7,180 bases of DNA from CAYSRM01 sp964475205 (GTDB lineage: Bacteria; Verrucomicrobiota; Kiritimatiellia; UBA8416; CAYSRM01), in NCBI GenBank assembly GCA_964475205.1, contig CAYYVQ010000089.1, positions 1 to 7,180 on the forward strand, read 5' to 3'. The notes beneath the pieces were generated by a model, which saw only the letters and a list, made by a program, of their open reading frames with translations, had not been told where the DNA came from and ran no database searches. The position numbers and the translations under genes were made by a program. Shown here in pieces: positions 1-6,265 of the stretch. Every line of letters starts with the position of its first letter. Position 1 is the first letter of the stretch.

Positions 1-2
1 TC

Positions 3-180
3 TAGCCTGATCTATTCATCAACTTCGTAATGAGAGCGGGCATGTTGCTTTAGATCAATGGCTTTGCGCAGATAGCCGGGTGAAGGCGCATAGACATGCG
101 TCAAGATCGGCTGGCCGGCAAAGTCGTTGAGATGAAGTGACATGAACACTCGTAATAGATTTTATGAATAGGTCAGGCTA
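3..180. repeat. Short terminal-inverted-repeat element, copy 1 (El1, MITE-like)
   Basis: The ends form an inverted repeat of about 17 bp with one mismatch: TAGCCTGATCTATTCAT at 3-19 pairs with 164-180. The core CCTG...CAGG is flanked on both sides by the palindrome CTAG (2-5 and 178-181), which could be a 4-bp target duplication. A second copy in the same orientation lies at 6265-6441 and differs in the core by 8 substitutions and one 1-nt indel. There is no transposase, so a MITE or internally deleted insertion sequence is the best reading. The - strand holds an intact 43-codon ORF (12-143) that begins MSLHLNDFAG and ends inside the terminal repeat with TAG; it is also intact in copy 2. The right end lies 48 bp upstream of the epimerase start, so the element may contribute to that gene's promoter region. 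Confidence 0.8.
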
Positions 181-228
181 GGTTAATGGACGAAATGGCC
201 GCGAACAGAACTCTTGCGGAGGATAAAT

Positions 229-1239
229 GTGAAAATTCTTATCGTGGGCGGAACCGGGCACATCGGGAGTTATCTTGTTCCAAGACTTTTGAGAAACAAT
301 TTTGAAGTTTCTGTTGTTTCTCGGAACTGCAAGCCGAGGTACCCTGTTGCAGAAGCTGAATGGGGCCGGGTTGGATGGATTCAGGCTGACCGCCGCGAGG
401 AAGAAAAGTCCGGCGCATGGCAGAAGCGGATGGATGCGGTCAAGACGGATGTGGTCATAGACTTGATATGTTTTACTCCCGAACAGAACAGGTTGATGAT
501 GGAAGCGTTTGGAGGGAGGATCAGCCATTTTCTTCATTGCGGCACCTTGTGGGCATATGGTCCTGCATACAGGGTTCCTTACCGAGAGGAATTCCCGCGC
601 AGGCCGATAACAGAATACGGAAAGCAGAAGCACCTCATAGAAACGGAGCTTTACAATGCATACTGCGCGTCCAATTTTCCCTCTACAGTGATTCATCCGG
701 GCCATATTTCCGGCGCCGGTTGGCTGCCTGTTGACCCCCAGGGGACTCTGGCGGGAACAGACGTGTATGAGAATCTTGCGGCCGGAAGGAAGGTGCGCCT
801 TCCAGACAACGGGTTGGCAACTTTGCATCATGTTCATGCCGACGATGTGGCGCAGCTTTTTGAGCGCGCGGTTCTGCGAAGAAACATTTCGGTGGGAGAG
901 AGCTTCAGCGCTGCGGCTTCTTTTGCAATGACACTGGTTGAGTGCTGTCGTGAAGTTGCCGGTATATTCGGGCGCAGCCCTGTTGTCGAGATGACGCCAT
1001 TGCAGGATTTGAAATCGTTCATGAATGAAGACTCGTACAAGATTGCCAAAACGCACGTGGAACATTCCCCTTGCGCCAGCATAGCAAAAGCCCGCAAGCT
1101 GCTTGATTTTCAACCCCGTTATACCATCCCTCAGATCTACAGGGAGTGCATAGAACGCTTGTTGAAAGAAGGCGCATCGCGGACATTAACCCGCGCTCGC
1201 AGCAGGAATTCTGTGAGAAATGCGGGTAAACCCGCTTAG
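229..1239 (+). CDS. NAD-dependent epimerase/dehydratase (atypical SDR)
   Basis: 336 aa, predicted cytoplasmic oxidoreductase or epimerase acting on a sugar nucleotide or similar substrate. The protein opens with MKILIVGGTGHIG, a Rossmann beta strand followed by the glycine-rich NAD(P)-binding loop (residues 7-13). YGKQK at about 130-134 fits the catalytic YxxxK of short-chain dehydrogenases. HHVHADDVAQ at about 200-209 and RKLLDFQPRYT near 290 are typical of the C-terminal half of extended epimerases. GTG at 229 is chosen because GGAGG (218-222) sits 6 nt upstream and the Rossmann strand begins immediately; a TTG at 214 in the same frame lies on top of that Shine-Dalgarno. The last ~20 residues (ASRTLTRARSRNSVRNAGKPA) are basic and lie beyond the usual family end. 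They are partly encoded by a repeat found again at 6225-6265, so the natural C-terminus has probably been replaced or extended. Substrate unknown. A 160-bp gap with its own promoter candidate separates it from lemA, so it is probably a separate transcription unit. Confidence 0.88.
   Translation: MKILIVGGTGHIGSYLVPRLLRNNFEVSVVSRNCKPRYPVAEAEWGRVGWIQADRREEEKSGAWQKRMDAVKTDVVIDLICFTPEQNRLMMEAFGGRISHFLHCGTLWAYGPAYRVPYREEFPRRPITEYGKQKHLIETELYNAYCASNFPSTVIHPGHISGAGWLPVDPQGTLAGTDVYENLAAGRKVRLPDNGLATLHHVHADDVAQLFERAVLRRNISVGESFSAAASFAMTLVECCREVAGIFGRSPVVEMTPLQDLKSFMNEDSYKIAKTHVEHSPCASIAKARKLLDFQPRYTIPQIYRECIERLLKEGASRTLTRARSRNSVRNAGKPA
1191..1230 (+). repeat. Dispersed 40-bp repeat R, copy 1, forming the 3' end of the epimerase gene
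   Basis: This stretch matches 6225-6265 with 4 substitutions and one 1-nt indel; the shared core includes GCAGCAGGAATT, TGTGAGA and ATGCGGGT. In this copy the end forms a perfect palindrome GCGGGTAAACCCGC (1222-1235) that runs up to the epimerase stop codon at 1237-1239. No T-run follows, so it is not a standard intrinsic terminator, though the hairpin could protect or attenuate the mRNA 3' end. Confidence 0.7.
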
Positions 1240-1298
1240 CAACGCCGTGCGATTCGGGTTGCGCCGCGGTGTGGGATTGACGAAAGGCTCTATTGTGC

Positions 1299-1326
1299 TT
1301 GACGCGAACGATTTACCTTGTAGCAT
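1299..1326 (+). promoter_or_regulatory. Candidate sigma-70-type promoter for lemA
   Basis: TTGACG (1299-1304, 5/6 to the -35 consensus), a 16-bp spacer and TAGCAT (1321-1326, 4/6 to the -10 consensus) lie in the gap between the epimerase and lemA. Transcription would start near 1333, giving a leader of about 65 nt. It is the best-placed promoter for the lemA-protease-kinase-regulator cluster, but it was found by eye only. Confidence 0.4.
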
Positions 1327-1338
1327 ATCGCCATGGGA

Positions 1339-1365
1339 CACATTGCCGATGTTACAGGCAACGTG
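1339..1365 (+). promoter_or_regulatory. Leader hairpin upstream of lemA
   Basis: CACATTGCC (1339-1347) pairs with GGCAACGTG (1357-1365) in 8 of 9 positions around a 9-nt loop. It starts within a few bases of the predicted transcription start and ends about 20 nt before the lemA Shine-Dalgarno. No T-run follows, so it is not a terminator. It could stabilise the 5' end of the mRNA or bind a regulator. Confidence 0.4.
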
Positions 1366-1399
1366 AATATCATGATTTTAAAAAAGAAGGAGCTACGTT

Positions 1400-1987
1400 A
1401 TGTGGATTGCGATGATTGCAGTTGCTGTGGCGGTATTTTTAATAGCGCTTGTGGCCGGTATTTACAACAAGCTGGTGAGGCTGAGGAACCGGTTTAAAAA
1501 TGCCTTTGCCCAGATAGATGTTCAACTGAAACGCCGGTATGACCTGATTCCCAACCTGGTGGAGACCGCGAAAGCTTACATGAAACATGAGCGCGAGACA
1601 CTGGAATCTGTAATCAAGGCGAGGAACCAGGCTGCCGCTGCAAATGACCAGGCAGCCTCCAATCCGGGCGATCCGAATGCAATGAAAAACCTGATGGGCG
1701 CTGAAGCCGCCCTCGGGGGCGCTTTGGGAAGGTTGCTGGTTACAGTCGAAAGGTATCCTGACCTGAAAGCAAATCAGAATATGTCGCAGCTTATGGAAGA
1801 GCTTACATCGACTGAAAACAAGGTGGCATTTGCCAGGCAGGCATACAACGACGCGGTTATGACTTATAATACAACCAGGGAAAGCTTCCCTACCGTGTTA
1901 CTGGCTTCTTCGCTTGGCTTCAAGGAAGCCTCATTGTTTGAAATTACTGAAGAAAAAGAACGCGAAGCTCCCCAGGTTAGCTTCTAG
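1400..1987 (+). CDS. lemA: LemA family membrane-anchored protein
   Basis: 195 aa, the usual LemA length. An N-terminal hydrophobic helix (about residues 2-20) anchors the protein. The family block follows directly: YNKLVRLRNRFKNAF, then IDVQLKRRYDLIPNLVETAKAY (about 39-60, split here by position) and the HERETLESVIKAR region. The rest is predicted to be a long helical bundle. ATG 1400 is supported by AAGGAG at 1387-1392 with a 7-nt spacer. LemA proteins have no proven enzymatic role; they are often encoded beside HtpX-like M48 proteases or TPM-domain proteins and are thought to act in membrane protein quality control. Here the next gene is an M48 protease, which matches that pairing. It is probably first in an operon with the three genes that follow. 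Family assignment is very secure; cellular role is inferred. Confidence 0.95.
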   Translation: MWIAMIAVAVAVFLIALVAGIYNKLVRLRNRFKNAFAQIDVQLKRRYDLIPNLVETAKAYMKHERETLESVIKARNQAAAANDQAASNPGDPNAMKNLMGAEAALGGALGRLLVTVERYPDLKANQNMSQLMEELTSTENKVAFARQAYNDAVMTYNTTRESFPTVLLASSLGFKEASLFEITEEKEREAPQVSF

Positions 1988-2070
1988 CCGGGGATCATCT
2001 GCGGGTCTGATTCATGAGGGCGCTATCAGTGCCCGTAATGAATTGTTAGTGAAGAAGAAACGGCAGCATG

Positions 2071-2094
2071 GTCGGCATTCACACTTTTGCCGAC
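2071..2094 (+). promoter_or_regulatory. Hairpin in the lemA-protease intergenic RNA
   Basis: GTCGGCA (2071-2077) and TGCCGAC (2088-2094) form a perfect 7-bp stem with a 10-nt loop, about 37 nt before the protease ATG. The 144-bp gap between lemA and the protease is long for an operon and contains no convincing promoter. There is no T-run after the stem. A role in mRNA processing or in setting the ratio of LemA to protease is possible but unproven. Confidence 0.35.
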
Positions 2095-2131
2095 AGCTGA
2101 TATCCCGGGGTGTCGGGGCGGCTCAATTACG

Positions 2132-4066
2132 ATGGATTTTTTTGCAAATCAGGACCAGGCCAGAAAGCGAAGTTCGCTGTTGGTTCTTTACTACGCGCTT
2201 GCAGTGATCTGCATAGTGGGCGCAGTTTATCTTGTGATAAGCTTTGGTATGCAGGTTTTTCTGGAAGAGAGGACCGCAGACGAGGAGTTTCGTGTTCAGT
2301 TGTGGCGTCCGAGGGTTTTGGGATGGGTAGTAACCGGAACCTTGCTGGTAGTATGTATGGGGACCGCCTATAAGATATCGCAGTTGTCGCAGGGAGGCTC
2401 TGCGGTTGCCTTGCTCCTGGGAGGACGAAAGGTAAGCCGGAACGCCTCCGATCCCGACGAGAAACGACTGCTGAATGTGGTTGACGAGATGGCCATAGCT
2501 TCCGGTTCCCCTGTTCCCGATGTCTATGTGATGGACCGGGAGCCGGGGATAAATGCCTTTGCCGCGGGATTCACATCTTCTGACGCAATTATAGCTGTTA
2601 CAAGTGGCACGATTCACAATCTGAATCGGGATGAGCTGCAAGGAGTTATTGCCCATGAATTCAGCCATATCCTGAATGGCGACATGCGGCTCAATCTCCG
2701 GTTGACCGGCGTTCTTCACGGAATTCTGCTGATTGGTTTGATCGGGTATTTTCTTTTTCGCACCATCGCATTCACGGGCGGACGCAGATCAAGGAGAGAC
2801 GGCAGGGTCACTTTGTTTATGGCTGTTCTCGGGCTGACGCTTATGGCTATAGGTTTTGTCGGGGTATTTTTCGGAAAACTTATCAAGAGCGCCGTATCGC
2901 GCCAGCGTGAGTACCTGGCCGACGCTTCATCGGTGCAGTACACGAGGAATCCAGACGGCATAGCCGGGGCCCTCAAGAAAATCGGAGGCTATAACAACGG
3001 TTCGCGCATAACCAGCTCTCATGCCGAGGAAGCCAGCCATTTCTTTTTTGCCAACGGTCTTCCCTCCAGCTTTCTCGGCATGCTTGCCACCCATCCTCCG
3101 CTTGAAGAAAGGATTAGAAGGCTTGATGCGTCTTTTCAGGGTGAATATGTTGAAACGAAAGGCGCTGTCTCGCCGGTTCCGGGCGCCGCCGGTTTTGCAG
3201 GAGGCCAGCCGCCTTTGCAAGGGGGACAAAGGGCGCTTTCTTCAGAACAGGTTCTCGAATCCGTTGGATCTCCGCTGCCGGAGCATATTGCTTACGCGTC
3301 CAGGCTATTGCAGGATCTGCCCGATTTTCTGCGCGAAGCAGCCGGCGATCCATTCGGCGCACGGGGCGTTATATATAGCCTGCTTATAGACAGCAACAAG
3401 CGGATACGTGAAAAGCAGCTATCGTGCCTCCGTGAAAAAGCTGATAAGGCGGCGGTTGACCAGACGTACCGGATGCTTGACAGTGTGGCAGATATTGAGC
3501 CGAGGTTTATTCTTCCGCTTGTCGACATTTCTGTATCTACTCTCGGCGATCTGTCTGACAGGCAGTTTGACCAGTTTGAGGCGAACATTGACCAGTTGAT
3601 TGAAGCTGATGATGAGATTGATCTTTTTGAGTTTACACTTAAGAGAATTGTAAAGCGTCACCTGGCTCCTAAATTTCGCAAAGCTTCACAAAGGGCGGCG
3701 AAATTTTACAGCATGAGACCGGTTATGAATGACATCGTGTGTCTTGTTTCATGTATTGCGCATTGGGGAACCGACAGCAGGGAGGACGCTGAAAAAGCTT
3801 TCGTCAAAGGCATTAAGGTCCTTGGCTTGGAAAAAAGCTTCTCAATAGCAGAAGCGAGGTTATGCGGACTTCAGGCCCTGGACAGAGCCTTGTCCCGCCT
3901 TGTATTTGCGGTTCCCCCTGTCCGCAAAAAAATCCTCGAGGCTTGCGTGGCCTGTATATCGGCGGACGGTTACGTAACGACGGAGGAAGCGGAGTTGCTG
4001 AGGGCAGTGGCTGATTCGCTTGATTGTCCGGTTCCCCCTTTGTTTGCAGGGAGGACCGAACAATGA
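2132..4066 (+). CDS. M48 family (HtpX-like) membrane zinc metalloprotease with TerB-like C-terminal domain
   Basis: 644 aa, about twice the length of HtpX. Predicted inner-membrane protease degrading misfolded membrane proteins. Two hydrophobic segments (about 16-38 and 64-83) precede the catalytic domain; the zinc motif HEFSH is at 175-179 within VIAHEFSHILNGD. Two more membrane segments (about 192-213 and 227-249) follow, then REYLAD with the third zinc ligand E260. THPPLEERIRRLD (about 320-331) is the typical end of the M48 domain. A Gly/Pro-rich linker (about 342-368) leads to a ~275-residue helical region. Its end (about 597-633, VRKKILEACVACISADGYVTTEEAELL split across the motif) resembles TerB-like domains with an acidic ADG loop. 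ATG 2132 is chosen because MDFFANQDQARKR is a typical family start; an in-frame TTG at 2087 has no Shine-Dalgarno. The ribosome-binding site is weak (G-rich 2114-2120). It follows lemA and is followed at 27 bp by the kinase gene. Confidence 0.93.
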   Translation: MDFFANQDQARKRSSLLVLYYALAVICIVGAVYLVISFGMQVFLEERTADEEFRVQLWRPRVLGWVVTGTLLVVCMGTAYKISQLSQGGSAVALLLGGRKVSRNASDPDEKRLLNVVDEMAIASGSPVPDVYVMDREPGINAFAAGFTSSDAIIAVTSGTIHNLNRDELQGVIAHEFSHILNGDMRLNLRLTGVLHGILLIGLIGYFLFRTIAFTGGRRSRRDGRVTLFMAVLGLTLMAIGFVGVFFGKLIKSAVSRQREYLADASSVQYTRNPDGIAGALKKIGGYNNGSRITSSHAEEASHFFFANGLPSSFLGMLATHPPLEERIRRLDASFQGEYVETKGAVSPVPGAAGFAGGQPPLQGGQRALSSEQVLESVGSPLPEHIAYASRLLQDLPDFLREAAGDPFGARGVIYSLLIDSNKRIREKQLSCLREKADKAAVDQTYRMLDSVADIEPRFILPLVDISVSTLGDLSDRQFDQFEANIDQLIEADDEIDLFEFTLKRIVKRHLAPKFRKASQRAAKFYSMRPVMNDIVCLVSCIAHWGTDSREDAEKAFVKGIKVLGLEKSFSIAEARLCGLQALDRALSRLVFAVPPVRKKILEACVACISADGYVTTEEAELLRAVADSLDCPVPPLFAGRTEQ

Positions 4067-4131
4067 CGCACAATTTCAATTTTTCCGGCGCTTGTGTTCC
4101 GGACCGATCGCAGGGCCTTAGCTGTGTTTAG
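4063..4131 (+). CDS. Candidate 22-codon coupling ORF, or the displaced true start of the kinase
   Basis: AGGGAGGA (4048-4055) stands about 7-8 nt before an ATG (4063) that overlaps the protease stop as ATGA. This is the best translation start at the junction. The frame encodes MTHNFNFSGACVPDRSQGLS plus two residues and stops at TAG 4129-4131, in a frame different from the kinase. The stop lies a few bases beyond a kinase-frame GTG at 4124, so termination-reinitiation could couple kinase translation to the protease. Alternatively a one-base indel, for example in the T5 run at 4080-4084, has split the kinase from its normal start. No known peptide family is recognised. Confidence 0.3.
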   Translation: MTHNFNFSGACVPDRSQGLSCV

Positions 4132-5278
4132 AAGTCTTTTACATACCACCTGGCGCAGGCAGCTTACAGTTGCCTTTTCGGTGATGAGCATTATCCCGAT
4201 CCTTACGCTTGGATATTTTGTGGTTACATACATTATGCCGTCGGTTGTAACTCGCGAGAATCTTATACTGACAGTTTTCCTGAATCTCTTTCTTTCTTTC
4301 ATGGGGCTTTGGATTGTGGCCGGGCTGATAAGGTCTATATCAAGATTTGCCGAAAAGATGGATCGGATAGCCAGGGGAGAGCTTACCGGACAGGTTGAAG
4401 AGCCTTTAAATCCGGAACTTAAAGCCATGTCGAGAGCTATCGGAACAATAGTTGAAAAATTGAGCGAGGATCGGAAGCGGCTGGAGACATTTAACCGGAA
4501 ACTGGAAGAAAAGGTTGAGGAAAAAACCGCGCAATTGTCCGACAGGAATAAGATGCTTCGCGTGGAACTGGAGGAAAGAAAGAAAGCTGAGCGATCGCTC
4601 ATGGCATCCAGAGAGGAATTGAGAGCTCTTGCCATGGGGCTGGAGACTGCAAGGGAAGACGAGCGGAAGCGGATTGAGCGGGAAATACATGATGAGCTTG
4701 GCCAGATACTCACAGCTCTTAAAATGGATTTAAGCTGGCTCAAAAACAACATTCAAATAGACAGGGAAACAATTTCGGGAAAAGTCGACAATATGCTTAA
4801 AATTGTGGAAGGTACGGTTGGCACGGTAAGACGGATATGCGCGGAATTGAGACCGAATGTATTGGATCAGCTTGGTATCGTAGCGGCAATAGAAGGATTG
4901 GCGGATCAGTTTCGACTCCGCAGTGGAATTGAATGCAGCGTTTCTCTGCCGGAAGAAAAGAGAATAGGAGATGACCAGGCTCTGGTACTTTTCAGGTGTC
5001 TTCAGGAAGCCCTGACAAATGTAGTGAAGCATGCGGAGGCATCAAAGGTTTCCATTTCGCTTTTTTTTGAGAATGACGAGGCGATATTGAAGGTTTATGA
5101 CAACGGTAAGGGCATAGGCGGGGAGAAAACAGATAGTAGAGACTCTCCTTCCCTGGGCTTGATAGGGTTGAGGGAAAGGGCCAGGGCCCTGAACGGTCAA
5201 TTTGAGGTTGCCAGCCCGGGTGGCAAAGGAACTCAACTAAAGATGGTTCTGCCACTTAAGAAGGAGGATGGGGAATGA
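4094..5278 (+). CDS. Sensor histidine kinase (HAMP, HisKA_3, HATPase_c), no periplasmic sensor domain
   Basis: 394 aa from GTG 4094. Two membrane helices (about 26-48 and 57-79) are separated by only about 8 residues, so there is almost no extracytoplasmic loop. A HAMP-like linker (about 80-130) and a charged coiled coil (about 125-195) lead to the dimerisation helix. The H-box EREIHDELGQ carries phosphoacceptor H199, in the NarL-type HisKA_3 subfamily. The ATPase domain has an N-box QEALTNVVKHAEA (N309), a G1 box DNGKGI (336-341) and a G2 region GLIGLRERA (355-363). It should phosphorylate the LuxR-type regulator encoded next, with which it overlaps by 4 bp. The start is uncertain: GTG 4094 has no clear Shine-Dalgarno, GTG 4124 has a weak one, and a strong one serves an out-of-frame ATG at 4063. 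It lies 27 bp after the protease gene. The signal is unknown and may be intramembrane or cytoplasmic. Confidence 0.93.
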   Translation: MFRTDRRALAVFRSLLHTTWRRQLTVAFSVMSIIPILTLGYFVVTYIMPSVVTRENLILTVFLNLFLSFMGLWIVAGLIRSISRFAEKMDRIARGELTGQVEEPLNPELKAMSRAIGTIVEKLSEDRKRLETFNRKLEEKVEEKTAQLSDRNKMLRVELEERKKAERSLMASREELRALAMGLETAREDERKRIEREIHDELGQILTALKMDLSWLKNNIQIDRETISGKVDNMLKIVEGTVGTVRRICAELRPNVLDQLGIVAAIEGLADQFRLRSGIECSVSLPEEKRIGDDQALVLFRCLQEALTNVVKHAEASKVSISLFFENDEAILKVYDNGKGIGGEKTDSRDSPSLGLIGLRERARALNGQFEVASPGGKGTQLKMVLPLKKEDGE

Positions 5279-5904
5279 TAAGGGTTTTGATTGTTGACGA
5301 TCATCCTGTCGTGCGAGAGGGTATTGAGCGTATTATATCAGCTCACCCCGATATGAAAGTGACCGGCCAGGCAGCTAGTGGACACGAAGCAATGGAGAAT
5401 GTCAGGGAAAGCAGTTTTGATGTCGCAGTGATTGATATTTCCATGCCCGAGGAAAGCGGAATCCAAGTATTGAAAAAAATCAAATCCGAATCGCCCCAAA
5501 CGAAGGTTCTTATACTCAGCATTTATCCTGAAGAGCAGTTTGCAATCAGGTGTTTCAAGGCAGGAGCCCTGGGGTATCTGAACAAGGACGTGGCCCCGGA
5601 GGAACTTGGAGCTGCTATCAGACAGGTGGCGGAAGGAAGAAGATATGTTACGCATGTGATGGGCGAGCGTCTGGCAAATGAGTTGTTTAATGCTGCAGGC
5701 AAAATGCCGCATGAATCCTTGTCCGACCGTGAATTCCAGGTCCTTTGTGATATAGGCAGAGGGAAGACAGTGACGGAAATAGCAAGGGATATGAGCATCA
5801 GTGTTAAGACCGCAAGCACCTACAGGGCCCGAATTCTGAGCAAGATGCATATGAACACTTCGGCGCAGCTGACAGCTTATGCCATCAGAAACGAACTCGT
5901 GTAA
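5275..5904 (+). CDS. LuxR/NarL-family response regulator
   Basis: 209 aa, standard length. The receiver domain (1-120) has the acidic pair D8-D9, phosphoacceptor D54 in VIDISMP, S82 at the switch position and K104 in YLNKD. The LuxR-type helix-turn-helix spans about 149-206, with LSDREFQVL at its start and VTEIARDMSISVKTASTYRARI as the DNA-recognition region, followed by the usual dimerisation helix. ATG 5275 overlaps the kinase stop (ATGA), and a strong AAGGAGG (5261-5267) stands 7 nt upstream inside the kinase gene, so the two are translationally coupled. It is predicted to be a cytoplasmic transcription activator phosphorylated by the upstream kinase. Targets are unknown; the lemA-protease operon itself is a reasonable guess given the layout. 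Confidence 0.96.
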   Translation: MIRVLIVDDHPVVREGIERIISAHPDMKVTGQAASGHEAMENVRESSFDVAVIDISMPEESGIQVLKKIKSESPQTKVLILSIYPEEQFAIRCFKAGALGYLNKDVAPEELGAAIRQVAEGRRYVTHVMGERLANELFNAAGKMPHESLSDREFQVLCDIGRGKTVTEIARDMSISVKTASTYRARILSKMHMNTSAQLTAYAIRNELV

Positions 5905-6033
5905 ACCCCTCGAAACCGTTCATTATTCAATTACGAACACATGTTGTTCATTGCGGCGTAGTAATCTTTAACCCGTATTATTCTTTCGGCAAAATGTACG
6001 TTTATTCTGACAAATGTTTACCCTTATGTCCTA

Positions 6034-6061
6034 TTGCAATTTCTTTTGCGATAAGTAAATT
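6034..6061 (+). promoter_or_regulatory. Weak candidate promoter in the intergenic region
   Basis: TTGCAA (6034-6039), a 16-bp spacer and TAAATT (6056-6061) match the sigma-70 consensus only partly and lie in AT-rich DNA where chance matches are frequent. If active, transcription would start near 6068 and run through the inverted repeat, repeat R and El2 to the terminator at 6461, giving an RNA of about 425 nt without a recognisable gene. Confidence 0.15.
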
Positions 6062-6084
6062 TATTATTGGTTCAATCTAATTAG

Positions 6085-6160
6085 CCGGCATTTCTCAGGG
6101 AATTTCGTGCCGAGAGCGTGGAGAGTGCTACTGCGGGGGTGCAAATTGGTGAAATGCCGG
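6085..6160. repeat. Perfect 10-bp inverted repeat, 56-bp spacing
   Basis: CCGGCATTTC (6085-6094) is the exact reverse complement of GAAATGCCGG (6151-6160). Just inside it, AATTTCGTGCC and GGGTGCAAATT are also partly complementary (7 of 11), so the whole 76 bp could fold as one interrupted stem. It could be a remnant of another small mobile element or a structured RNA. No flanking target duplication is clear. Confidence 0.5.
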
Positions 6161-6224
6161 AGCAGCCGTATAGACATACTGCAATATGGCGTTTTGCAAA
6201 TTCGTGCCCTCGCAGTGGCGCTAT

Positions 6225-6265
6225 CCGCGTTTGCAGCAGGAATTTTGTGAGATATGCGGGTTAAA
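6225..6265 (+). repeat. Dispersed repeat R, copy 2, abutting El2
   Basis: Matches 1191-1230 (4 substitutions, one indel). Here it is intergenic and ends exactly where El2 begins; the palindrome seen at the end of copy 1 is not preserved (GCGGGTTAAAACC). The frame that encodes the epimerase tail in copy 1 is not part of a gene here, which argues that R is a non-coding repeat that entered the epimerase gene rather than a protein motif. Confidence 0.7.

Larger units (their letters stand above)
5905..6264. other. Intergenic region, no gene seen
   Basis: No convincing coding region on either strand. The first ~175 bp are clearly AT-rich compared with the neighbours. The rest holds a long-range inverted repeat (6085-6094 with 6151-6160), a degenerate direct repeat with core TTCGTGCC (6101-6121 and 6198-6218) and the second copy of repeat R. 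No T-run terminator follows the response regulator directly, so its transcript may run on to the strong terminator at 6461-6494. Confidence 0.6.

Noticed and set aside
137..165. Outward promoter in El1 (GTGACA, 17 bp, TTTTAT)
   Set aside because: The -10 match is weak and the indel in El2 changes the spacing, so there is too little support to list it.
178..1113. 311-codon open frame on the - strand opposite the epimerase gene
   Set aside because: It lies fully antisense to a clear epimerase, has no recognisable domain, and is rich in Arg, Pro and Cys as expected of a shadow frame.
1239..1262. GCAAC...GTTGC inverted repeat after the epimerase as a terminator
   Set aside because: Only a 5-bp stem with a 14-nt loop and no T-run.
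2087..2131. Upstream TTG start for the protease
   Set aside because: No Shine-Dalgarno precedes it, it falls in a hairpin, and the added 15 residues do not resemble an M48 N-terminus; ATG 2132 begins a typical one.
3970..4752. 260-codon Ser-rich open frame on the - strand
   Set aside because: It is antisense to the protease end and kinase; its Ser/Phe/Arg-rich composition is the mirror of the kinase coiled coil.
5935..5949. GAACA/TGTTC palindrome after the response regulator as a terminator
   Set aside because: The stem is only 5 bp, AT-rich, and no T-run follows.
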